A stretch of DNA of 64,000 bases from Aphelocoma coerulescens (lineage: Eukaryota; Chordata; Aves; Passeriformes; Corvidae), in the NCBI RefSeq assembly GCF_041296385.1, contig NC_091033.1, positions 10,558,001 to 10,622,000 on the forward strand, given 5' to 3'. The position numbers and the translations under genes are program-made. Position 1 is the first letter of the stretch. The number at the start of each line of letters is the position of its first letter. Positions 13,112-25,000 of this stretch are shown here, piece by piece. Under the pieces are notes generated by a model, which saw nothing but the letters and a program-made list of their open reading frames with translations, was not told the DNA's origin and did no database searches.

Positions 13112-13258
13112 AATCACAGAATCACAGACTGGTTTGGCTTGGAAGGGACTTTAAATTTCATCTCATTCCATCCTCCTGCCATGGGCAGGGACATCTTCCA
13201 CTATCCCAGGTTGCTCCAAGCCCCATCCAACCTGATTTTGGACACTTTCAGGGATGGT
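13112..13258 (-). mobile_element. CR1 LINE 3'-end fragment
   Basis: Antisense CR1 tail: aaatcacagaatcacagact, then the block ccatgggcagggacatcttc and ttgctccaagccccatccaa. It is 5' truncated at about 147 bp. Confidence 0.92.
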
Positions 13259-16200
13259 CAATCAACAAATGCAAAGCAATAATTTAAAGAGAAAATGGGA
13301 AACACTTCCCACCCAAATACCTGAGCATTAGTGAATTAAAATAGTGCTCATCTTACCCACCAAAGCCAGGATTCAGTTGTCAAATGCTGGCAGACTGGAG
13401 CTTGCAAAGATGGGGAAGGATGGAATAAATGGATTTGTGGGCAGAGGGCAGGTGACAGGGTCAGAAGCAGGTGACAGATCCATTTCTCCCAGAGCCCTGC
13501 AATTTATCCTGTGACTGTCACTTCCATTTAGAGGGTCTGGATTGACTTGGTGACCCAGAGGCAAGTGATGGGCTTGGTGCATCTGTCTTGGTTCTAATCA
13601 GGCTGCAGCCATGGCACTGCTTGGGTGCCTTAGAGGCACATGCATTTATCACTGTAGTACCCTCTGGTTGGGCAACAATACCAAGATTTTTCTTATTTTA
13701 TTTATTTTGGAGACATCAGGAAAATAAATACGATGCTACAGGTCTTGCAGAGCAGGAACTAAAGCATATTCTTCTCACTCCCAGTCTAATATCTTGACCA
13801 CAAGACTCACTTGTCAGGTGGCATCCTAAAAACCTGTTCTATGTAATCTATTCCTCCAGGGACTTCTGAATACGTAATATATACCTGCTAAAAAGAAATC
13901 TGCAGAAGATAGAGTTTAACAAGTTCTTCACTACTTCGCCAAGAGTGTGATCATTTTTAAATCGGCTGTGCCCTGTTTTCTGTATTATAAATTATTGTCT
14001 TTGATAGAAAAATCTCAGTTGTACATTGCCTTCTCCTCCACATCCATTTATGCTTGATACCTCTCTAAATCAGTGATGGCTAAATTACAGGTGACTCATG
14101 GACAGTAATCAGTGCTAAATCAAGTTTGATTCCTCTGACGAGAAGCGTGGAAGACAGAAATAGGTGCCTGAAACTTTAGACCTTTCCCAGGAAACACCTT
14201 GTTCTTCCTATAAACCCAGCAAATGCTTGTCTGTTATCAGGGCTTCTAAATCAGCCCGTTTCCAAAGAGATCTCCATGAGTAGTTATTTATTTGGTGGCA
14301 TATAGTTTCAGGAAAGAAGAAAAAAAAAAAGAAGAGCTGTCTGTCTGGCCTTAATTTCTGTGCCAGTACTTCTTTTCCCCACACTTCTGAATTCCCTTAA
14401 TTGTTCCTTTCTTCCTTTCTTGCCATGTTCAGGCTGTGCACGCCACTCCCTGAGCCACACTAGGACTCTAACGAGAACTAGGAGATGTAATTATTCCCTC
14501 TCTCTCTGTTTTCATTACGTCTGGATTAATAGTCTTCCTTTTCCCAACAACCTCTGCTGACAGGGAGCCATTATCGTATGATGCACATAGACTGAGTACA
14601 AATTCAGGTTAATACCCCAGGATGCTGTGTAATGCACTGTCCTGCTGCTGAGCTTAATCTAATCCAACGTGATGGAGGAGGCACCATGGCACAACTCAGT
14701 GCTTCAGAGCAGGATGCATCATCTTGCCAAATTTTGCAGAGGGCTGGCTCAAAAGCTGTCATCCTGCACCCAAATCTCCCACCCCAACATAAAGGGCAGT
14801 GGTGGCTGCTTGTTTCAGTGCCACACTGGCCTCGCTTGACCGTCTCTGAGGAGAGCAATGAGGGAAGAAAGGCTGTCAGAGAAGCATCCTAAAAATACCA
14901 CCAATCCAGCCCCCTGCCACTCAGCTCAGTAAGGTTTTCTCCTTATATCTTCTATATGAAAATGGGCTCAGGGTCAGAGGGAGCAGAGGGCACAGAAGAT
15001 GCCAGCAGAGGATAGGGAACAAGGGAGATCCTGTGGCTGTATGCAACCACCCAAAAAAGATTAAATTAGAGGTGTGAACACAGCACCTTCCTGGATCCTG
15101 CCAAGAAGTTTAATTAAAGTCACTTGCTGTAGCTGAGTGACCCACTTTCGCTCAGAGCTATCACATCTGATGTGATGTTTTAGGAGATGGGCTACAAGAG
15201 CAGAACAGCATTTCCATCTCTCTGTCTTTTCTTTTTTCCTTTCTAAGCAGAGGAAACGACAAACTCCCTTTGCAGGCAGGAGAGGATGATGAGCTTTTTA
15301 TGTTGTAGTTGTGGTAAAAACCACTGACACATGACATGGCTCGTCTAGATCCCAGCTCTGTCAATAGCTCCTCCAATCCCATAATCCTGTTTTCTCTAGG
15401 GATAACTTTTAGGTGGAGAGACAACTCTATCTGGAAAATCTGAGCAGTTTGCCTTTGCTTCTCTCTTCTATCCTCACGTGTGCCAGTGAATTTAGAATTG
15501 CAGAGTCTGTATTGCTCAGCAGTGCACAATCTTATCTCTGTCTGGGACAGGTTTTGCATGACCCTGGACTGCCTGGCATGCTCACTGTAATATATTCCCA
15601 GATTTTGCCGATTTTCTGCTCCCTATCTTACAGGTCACTGCAAGTCATTACTGCAACAGCACCATTACACACCTCTAGGGGAAATTCCTACATCTGCCCT
15701 GGATCTGCTGAGAGATAAACCAGTGAAAAACGATGCACAAAGTGTTGGAAATTGTTCCAATCATACTCCAAGAGTCTTACAGATTGTCATCTTTGATCCT
15801 GCTATTTCTCCTAGGAATAAGGCCATACTCTGAGCCAGAGGAAGCAGCAAGGTAGAAATAATTTGGCTGGTTATTATTTTATTGTCATGGAGGGTTTTTA
15901 TTCTCTCCCAATGCAGTTACAGCTGTTTGATTCATTGGACCTTGGTGTAACTCCCTTTGGCAAACTGAGCACTGAGACCCAGAGCTACCACCTGCACATC
16001 AGCAGGAAGCTCCACTTTTCTTTCCACAAAGACACAGATTTATGACAGCTGCTGCCTTCCCTTCATTTCTATAGCAGAGTTAATTTAGATTTATCGTTCA
16101 ATTCAAATCCAGGGAAAGTTCCAGTCCCCGACAGCCCTCACAACCATTCATTTTCTAGCAACAATAACTCTGACTAAACAATAGAATCTTGCTTGTGAAG

Positions 16201-17528
16201 ACTCAATAAAAGTTATGCTGATACTTGAGAAAAAAAAGTTGCTTATCTTCAACCCATGAAAGGAGGAAACTCCTGTCACAGTGATGAGCCCAAAATGACG
16301 CTTTAGATCTGATGCTCCCAAATCTACTGGATTTTGGCCAGGGAGTTAACCAAATGCAGGCAAGGAGTGTCCAAGGTAGAGCAACATCAAACCTGGAGGG
16401 ACTTGGCTTTGCTGTTGTCTTGAGGTGCTACAGTAAACTAAGTAATACTTGGGAGAAAGAACTGCTGCCATAACATCGACATTTTGCCATCTTTTCTCAT
16501 TAATGGGATGTGACAGGACAGAAATATCACCCGTCCATGGCTTGGATGCGTTTCAGTCTCTGTTCTCAAAGGCACCAGTAGTGCTTCCACCTCAGAGGCA
16601 GACTCCAGTTCTGCACTGAGCAGAACCAATCCAAACCACAGAAAACTGCCCACTGCTAGAATAAAACACCTTCCCCAGGAGCAGAGGAGAAAGAGAGCCA
16701 GGAGGCCTGGCCATTTAGCCAAAAGACCCGACAAAGGAAGATGCTGAGAAAAGATATGATGACTCAGAGAGATTTCATTTCTTCTGAAGAACGGTTTGGC
16801 TTGACCTCTTCTCTCATTAATATAATTTCCCACATTTCTGCCCTTGCTGTGTATCTTACATCCTGCCATTGTTGAAAAGAGAGGCTGGAGAGACTGAAAA
16901 ACATTAAAATCACAGCTGTGTCCCAATTCATCTTTTCCTTCCAGTCCTACTTCCAAAAGAGAGCAGTAAGAGGCACCCTAATCCAAGAAAACTCTCCTTT
17001 TAGCTGCCCCCACAGCTGCTGGGAGCAAATGGTTTCATCCCTGGAGCGGGTGGATTGCTAATTGCTTCCCTGCACTCCTCCCTCCCCCGGGATTGCCCAG
17101 TGCCTCCAATTCTCACCAGAAGCAGCAAATGATTGGCAGAGAGCTCAAGGCTTCAGCAGCTCCTGCTGGGGATGTCACTACAAATCTGGGAGAGGCAGGA
17201 GCACAGGGAGACAAGCCTGGGAGAAGATAGAAACTGCAAAGGGCAGCCCATTCCCCTAACACGGCCTGGGCCAGCCTGCATCTTTACACAGATATCACTG
17301 AGCTGAAGGAAGAGCCTTTCACTGTGCTCAGAAATCAATTTTTGCTTTGTGTCAGTGTTGTTTAATCAATATAATGAAAGCTGAAGTAGCTACGGGTGCC
17401 TTTGATATAATAGTAGTTGGCAATCACTCACCTAAGGTAAATAAATGTAATTTGCAGTAAGTCCCTCTGCATTTGAACGTAATCTTGACATTTGCTCTCA
17501 TATTTAAAGCTTGTTCTGTAAGACAGGT
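13259..17528. other. Intergenic stretch, nothing definite
   Basis: It contains the 172-codon frame at 16438-16956 and several shorter overlapping frames. No repeat family is recognised. Confidence 0.5.
16438..16956 (-). other. Unexplained 172-codon open frame with one hydrophobic segment
   Basis: On the minus strand, ATG at 16956 opens to a stop at 16438. The peptide has a hydrophobic run around residues 79-113 (including GLLALFLLCSWGRCFILAVG and SFLWFGLVLL) that could span a membrane. I recognise no family and no supporting exon or poly(A) structure. Chance is most likely. Confidence 0.12.
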
Positions 17529-17580
17529 CGTAGAATCAGTAAGGTTGGAAAATACCTCTAAGATCATCGAGTCCAACCAT
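17529..17580 (-). mobile_element. CR1 LINE tail, divergent subfamily
   Basis: The sequence gtagaatcagtaaggttgga followed by aaatacctctaagatcatcg and agtccaacc matches the antisense tail of a CR1 subfamily that differs from the other copies here. Only about 50 bp is recognisable. Confidence 0.7.
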
Positions 17581-20500
17581 CTGCAATAGGAGAATTGATT
17601 TCAGAGGCTCTTGAAACAGGCTTTGGCAAGCTCGCGTGGTTCCACATGAGAGATTAATAACACTAAGAGAGGGTTTATCACAGTCAGATTATCAACAAGA
17701 CATGACAGAAAGTATTTGGGTCATTGGAAATGAAGAGGCTGTGAAGCCAAAGATATAAATGAAACCCAATAAATATTAGGGGCTGCCTTTTCTAATTAGG
17801 ATTCAGAAAATTTAACAAATGGAATTCCTTGCATGAAATTCTTGGCCAAAACAAGATCCTCTAGGTATTGAGTGCTGGGGTTTCGTGCATACATTTATGA
17901 GAAAGGGTAGGTGCAGGTCAGTGATGCAGAAACCAAACTGAGAGTTCTGTGGCAGTAAAGGGCTTAGTCCTTCCTGTACCAAACTGTGCCCTTTTGTTCC
18001 TCATGAAAGAGCAGCAGCTGAGGGATGTTTGAAGGTCCAATGTGTAGAGGAACTAGAATAACCAGCCCCAGAGGCTGTCAGAGCATGATGGAAGAGCAGT
18101 GTCAGAGGGGTTTCACAAGATCCCTCCAACTCTTAGGAGTCTCTGATTATCAAGTCAGCCAAGACCACGGATATTGCAGCACAGCTGGCAACTTTCTCTT
18201 GCATGGCCAAGATGAAAACTCCATCTGTGCCCATCAGGTCATGCAAATACTTGGTCAGTTCTCTCAGGGTTGAGCAGAAACCAGATTTCAACTGAACAGA
18301 CATAATCTCTGACAGGACATTTCTGTAGATAAAACACGGGTTAATTTCATGCTGGGGTGATCTGTTCCCATCTACCTGAACTTGTTTTGGAACAGATTTT
18401 ATCTCTTCTTTCAGCAGATAATTACCCTCACATACTAGAGTTATGTCATTCTGTGTTGTTTCCTGCTTCTTTTTCCTTTAAAAGAAAAAAAGAAGTGAAC
18501 TTAGTTTGTCCTTTTCCTTTAAGCATATGGCTTCTGACACAAATAAATCAATATACTTAATAGAAAATATGCTTCCGTAAGGGATTTATAGAAGTAGAAA
18601 GACCCGTCATGAAACATGCCCAGAGCATCTATAATAGAATTATATCATGTGAGTCTATTTGGAAACAATTTGTCATCTTGGGACAAAGCTATAGCCAGGA
18701 AGGAATATTACACGAGAGCTTTCTCTTTGCACAACATATTGCTGCTAGCCTGACTGAAAACCACAAACTAAGAAACCTTTTAGTTTATTTAAGTGCCAGA
18801 TGCCTGATTTAAGGCAAGCTGGGCCTGATCCCAAAGCCTATCAGAGATGATAGGAAGTCATCCTTTGAATTCAGCTGGCTCTGGCCCAGAATTACAAGCT
18901 GGTCTCTTCCAGGCACATTTGTACCACAGTCAGTGCCACTGACCAGGGGTATTTATGTATTCCAAATGCTTTCCTTGCAGTCTGGGTGTGGAGTTTAGGC
19001 TGTGCTTACTAACAGTTGCTGGAAATCATAAATAAAGTCTCCTTGAGTGTTTGGTCTCAGTTTTCAGTACAAACTCGTGACAGTGGTGCTATTTTTAGGC
19101 TGCCACTTCTGAATTCATATGCTTGGAGTGGTGGGGGAAAAGGGGCTCATTATGAAATTTTATGTTACAAAATCACATTTTCACTATCATTTGGTCCCAG
19201 CCTCCAATGGGAACTTCAGAAAGTTGTGAGGAAACAGAGAGGGAAAACCCCAAAACAATGGGGTGGTGTGTAGGCAGCAGGACTCCTCAGAGACTCATAG
19301 AATGGTTTGGATTGGAAAGGACCTTAAAGTTCATCTGCCATGGGCAGGGACACCTTCCACTATCCCAGGTTGCTCCAAGCCCCATCCAACCTGGCCTTGA
19401 ACATTTCCAGGGATAGGGCACGAAGTACATAATGGAGCTGAGTGATAAATAAGCAATGAAAAAGCAGACTTACAGACAAAACTGGGTGAACAGAAAAGGG
19501 GATCATTTCCCCAGACTGGCTTTTCAGTAACAGATCCTTTCCTCGTGTTTTTTTAATCCTCACTGTTCCAAACCCCGATGTTAGGACACCTTCTCCTTCC
19601 AGCTGCATCAACATTTATTTATGTGACTATAATGTGGCAGTTTTTTAACTGGCTGGATGTTTTTGTCCCCCTTCATTTAAGCTGCCCTCTGGCATCCCAG
19701 GATCCACTGATGCTGCCCTGAAAACTGGTGCTTCGATGTTTTGGAGACAGCTGGAATAGAAGGGGGAGGCTTTTGTGTGTGACTCTGTGTGTGTGTCTGG
19801 AGTCTGATGAAGAGAATGAACAGAGCTGATAATGGATGCTCACAATTAAATCCAGGCCACATAATAACATCAGGTGAAGAATAGACCTTTGGCCCAACAC
19901 TTTAATTCTAGTTGGCCAAGTAAAGAGAGCATTAATGCAATTTTATGTACTGCTACCTTGACTCACTTCTCTTCCTCACCAACAAATACACTCAGTGTTT
20001 GTGCACATTGCAGTTTAGATTCTGGCAGAAGTAACTACAAATACTTGTTCCCCTGTGTATAAATTCCAACTCTGGAAGCCTGGCTTTATATCTGAGCTCT
20101 CTGAGAGTTGCTTTGGCTGTTGTATCTACTTCTCAAGGAAATCCTAGCAAAACTCAGAGAAGGAAGGAATAGGCAAAGTCCCATCAAATTATTTTTTCAG
20201 TGAGTGAGAGCTTGGAGGGGACCAGACCTCTGCTTCACTGTGGAGGAAGCACAAATCTGCATAAATTTCCTTGCCATCACTTTATGAGAGAATATATTAC
20301 TATTTCCAGTGTCACCATCATCTAGCAGTGATGGTTGCAGGTTGGGCTGCTTCGAGGGCTAAAGGAGAAGCCACTGAGATATGCTTTGCTAACCAGTATT
20401 TGCCCATGATGGTAAAAATTAGTGTGTGATTGTCCTTGATTGCATAGCAGACATCATCTCGTCAGCTACCTTCCTGCTCCTCCCAAGCCCTCTGTAAGTG

Positions 20501-21330
20501 ATGCTCTTTGGATTATGGCTCCTCTGGTCTTTCTGCTGCCAAGAGTTTCTGCATCACTTTGTGAATGTGGTATGTTTATATTAGTGCTTATATTTGTGTC
20601 TGCTTCTGCCAAGGTATCTTCCTGTTTAGTGAAAAACACCACGTTACAGCTAAAAAACAAATATTGAGACTATTATCATTCCAGCACAGGAATAGGAATT
20701 TCTACTACTCCAAACCAGGATCCAAACAGTTGGATAAGCACAGCTCTGCTGCATATGGTATTGAGTTGCAAATGAATCAGAACATATTCTCTATCCAAAG
20801 GTGGACAGATGCATGACTTTGATAGAAGGCCGGGGACATTGGCTCCTCCGGATTTTAAAATGCTGCCAAGGAGGTAGGAGTGGCACAGATCTGAGCTGGA
20901 CTGCAGCCCTGCTTCACTCAGTGCAGTCAGGGGGAACTTCAGCTATTTGGGGTTTACAGGGTGGAGGAGAAAGTCTGTGTCTGTGACTGCCACTGGAAAT
21001 GCATATTGTAGGACAGAAGGGCTTTTTATTTCCTATACAAATTGCCTCAGTTCCACTTTCCTAAGTAAACAACCAGCTACAGAATTAGCTACACTGCTAA
21101 ATGAAAACATGAGCTGAAAGAGAGCAGTGTACAGTAATTGAACAGGAAGAAAGGAAAATATATGTGTAGCAGACCTGAAAAGGAGACAGAGACCTAATTA
21201 AATGTAGTACAATTAATTTCACACAATGTCCTTCGCATGCAGCATCATAAAATGTTTTACTGGATCAGTGCACCGAGAATCAGCTGCGAGTCTGAAATCT
21301 TCCTAAAATCAGAAACTTTTTACATCTCTT
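17581..21330. other. Intergenic stretch with one CR1 fragment
   Basis: The CR1 piece at 19293-19419 is the only recognisable element. A short interrupted TG stretch occurs near 19773-19798. Confidence 0.55.
19293..19419 (-). mobile_element. CR1 LINE 3'-end fragment
   Basis: Antisense CR1 tail, including catagaatggtttggattgg and the block ccatgggcagggacaccttc. Relative to the usual tail it lacks about 15-20 bases after 'aaagttcatct', so it carries a small internal deletion. Confidence 0.92.
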
Positions 21331-22080
21331 TTGCTCTGCCTTATTGTTGTCAGGCTGGTGCAGACAGCTGCTATGAGGGAAAGGCATCATAGCTCATCAG
21401 TCCTTCCTGAGATCAAGGTGAAATTCCACCATGTCAAGCAAAGAGTGGGAAAGTGGGAAGAGCAAAGAGACCAAAACTCTGGGTTGGGCAACAAATCAGA
21501 AAGAACAATCTGCCACGTGCCTTTGCAAGAATCCATGGAGATTTTTTTAAGTAATCCTTCCCATGATCTCACAAAATTCATGCCTGTGCCTCTACATGTG
21601 GGGTGTGATCCAGTGTGCGTGCGTGGAAGTGCTGCATGTTCTTTATGGAGCTTTTTGGTGCTGAAGGTTGTAGCAGTGATATCCATGCTCCCTTTTCCAG
21701 ATGTAATCCTTCCACGGGCACATTTTGGCTGTGCTCAGCCAAGGACTACACCTGGGATGGCTGGAGGCCCCTTAATTAATTCTTGCTTTCGAGTGACAGC
21801 AGCACACTCCCTGTGTAATTCTCCAAGAGTGTTACTTAGCATGTGCAGGAAATTGAAGGGTAGGGAAAATAGCATAAATTTCATTATTGTTGGAGAAAAA
21901 ATATTACAAGTGGAGCAAACTGAGAGTCACTGGAGAATGGTGGGGCTGAAAGGAAGAAATGAAGTATGTGAGCATTCCTTTAGGATACTGATATTTCTCT
22001 ACTGGTGGTTTTATGTGAAAAGCAGAATTGGGAGCAGTTTTGCTTCCTGCTCTGGCTCTAATCTTCACCAAACTTGCTGA
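21331..22080 (+). other. Unexplained 249-codon open frame, plus strand
   Basis: This frame runs from MLCLIVVRLVQTAAMRERHH to a stop at 22078-22080. No domain, catalytic motif or retroviral or LINE motif is recognised. Internal methionines and short hydrophobic runs (WSFLVLKVVAVISMLPF) occur without clear structure. It is not in a CR1 fragment and no splice partner was found. It is long for chance but has no positive sign of coding use. Confidence 0.15.
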
Positions 22081-25000
22081 TTTTCTGCTATGAAAATGCG
22101 CAGCCAATTTTTTCTGTGCTTGCAGCATGAGTCACAGCCGCTGCTGGGAGCCACTGTGCAGCCAAGAGCCCGACCAACACATGGAACACCACACCTCGAA
22201 CACATGTGGGTCCAGTTCCTGTGCTCTCAAGACTGCCATGGTCCAACATCTCCTGTGCTTTCAACACATGGTGGAGATGCCCATGTCAGAGAGACAGATG
22301 TAGGCAGAAGCCTTCCCTTTGGCTTTGGAGAACTTTTCAGCCATCAATTCCTTTGAGTCTCACAAATGAAAGCAAGATTTTTCTTGCCCATGGAAGAGGA
22401 TTCCCTTGTTGGAATTACCCAGTACTTAACTGCCTGTCTCTAGGAATAAATTAGAATAACAAGGTAGGGCAAACAATTTTATTCATTTCCCTGTCTTAGC
22501 AGGATGTCCCTCAGAAGGGAGGTGCACTCCAGTGTGTTTCTGCTCCCATCCTAATTTCTTTGCTGCCCATGAGGGGACTAAGTGAATCATGAGATGCTTT
22601 GGATGTCATCTCCAACCTCCTGGGTCATCCTCTTTGCATGGGATGGAATGAGGGCAAGCAGAGCTCTCTTGCCCACCTCACAGCCTGTGGCTGAGGCAGG
22701 TGTCCCTTTGCTCATCAGCAAGCTGGAGGTTGCTGCATTATACAGTGTTCAGGATGGAAAAAAAGCACAATTATTATAAGGCACTGTTATCTCCTGTCAC
22801 ATTCAATAAAATCAGTCTGGCTCTCAGGAAGTCCTGTGAGGAAGAGGTTGGGATGAAAATTCATGAGTGCAGGGTAAGAGACATTGGCAAATCAGACCTT
22901 CTGTCAGTCATTACCCTGCAGATACTTTTTTTAGGGCAGGAATGGGTAAGCTGGCGTTATGGGGCCTTGCTGTGTGATTTGCCAAGCAGTCCCAAATGCC
23001 CTCGTGTAACGACTGGTGATGAAGGCAAATTGTGTTAATGATCCTGGCACTGCAGTGGGCTGGGTTATGCAACTGTGCAGCTCTGGCTGATGGTGGATGT
23101 TGGCTTTGCTGACCAGGCCACAGTGGCTCCTTGAAGAGAAGTGGCTCTCGTGAAAGCGGAAACGTTTTAAAAGGCTCCAAAGCATGAGATCTGTAATGGA
23201 TTCACGTGAGTGGGCAGCATCCTGAGAGGTGAACAAGCACTACAGAAAAAAGAGCCTGTGACAAAAGCATTGGAGGGAGAGAAAGGGGCTCCTCTGCTTG
23301 GGCTGAGACTGCACCACTGAGGTGAGATCTCTGCTGTCAGCCAGGGAAAGCCAGTGGCTGCTTGCCGTGGTTACTCTTAGTAGCGTCTCCACAGCTAATT
23401 TAATACTTTAAATTTAATACTCTAATTTAAGAAAGAGCAACTCCAGGGTCATTGCTGCTGTCACAAAATGCTGTTGTCCTACCTGTCCTAAAGTTAGGAG
23501 AAATTAAAACGGTGACTTGATTTCTCCTGGCAGTAAAGCCCATCATGTTAATTATTGGAAAACCAAACCCTTTGCACTGCTGTGGCCTCTTGACCATGTT
23601 TGCTGAGGTTACCCAGATGTTCATTATGAAGTTTCACCCTGTTTGTGAGGAGACTCCCTGGGAGAGGGGTGGATGGTTGCTGGGTTTCAGTGTGCAGCCT
23701 GGTTTGGAAATGCAGCGCAACCAGGGAGCCCATGGTGATGTTCCCCAAAGCTGCAGAGCTGAGGAGGAGCTGATATTCTTGGTGTCTGATCTGTTCTTGG
23801 AACATTAAACCCAGACTGCTTCTGTCTGGGCCTTCAGGGTTCAGATCTCCTGGGGCTTTTCTGAAGTGACAAAAAGCAAGTTGATTTTCTGAAAAGGCTT
23901 TTCTCGGGAAGGCTTTACCCTACAAAATGTTGGCAGCTCTCCACTCTTACTCTCTTCAGGGTACAGGGGGAAACTTTCTTAGTAGCTGGCAGAGCAAAGC
24001 TCATGAGGGAATTTTAAAACATTGAAGTGCCTGCAATTCAGAGATGCTGCAGCAGTCATCTAATGCACATTTATTTTGCATGGGAATTTTGCAATTGTAG
24101 CTGAATAATAACATTGTTTTGCTTTTTCTGTTATGAGCTGTTTAACATCTCTGATGCAGATCCCCAGGAATACATGTGTTTAAATTCAAACTTGACCCTA
24201 GGAGGAGAAGAACTAATTTTCTGCTCTTGTGTCAAGCCCGAGTGATGATGAATTGGCAGGACCTGCCTCTCAGATATTTTCATTTAGATCCTTTTTAGTA
24301 TGTGATAGCAAATGGAATGTTGAAGATAGGCTAATCCTTGTCCTTGCTTTGCCAAGCATCAAACTGAAATAGCTGATGTCTTCCTGAGACATTTTGTCAG
24401 CATCTCATGGGAAAACGGGAGCAAAAGGCTGCAGTCAACATTTCTGCAGCGTTGTTCCAAGCAGGGTGGTTGATGTGTGAGCTCACAAAATGTGCAAACA
24501 AGGGACTGTGGCCACATTACCCCTTACCTGACAAAGAGCTCAGCCCAGCCCCTGTTTCAGCAGGAGGGCACTGACACCAGGGGGACAAGGCTTGCCCTGT
24601 GTCAGCACCCAGCAGCTACTACAGAGGAGTTTGCAAAACTGAGGAACTTCTCCAAAGAAGCCAGGCACTTGTGAGTAGGATTTTTTTTTTTAATTGGTTT
24701 CCACCTGTCAGACTTGTCAGTGGTGAAACTGGATGTTTTCACAGAGAAAAAATCCTTCCCCCTCATCCACCCCCGCATGTCCTGCCTCCCCATGGCCCAT
24801 CTCCAGCTCCAAAGTGACAGCTGAGCAGGTTTATTTCTGTCAGCAGGACTGGAGGAGGCTGTGAGAAGAGGCATCCCACAGCTCTGGTTCCTAGCTGGTA
24901 TTTTGTGTCTGATCTTTGTTAGGGAATCATTTCCTTTGGGTGCTGCTGAGACTCTGCTGGGATCCATTCCCCAGCCTTTAGGCTGACGTTGTGCCTGAGA

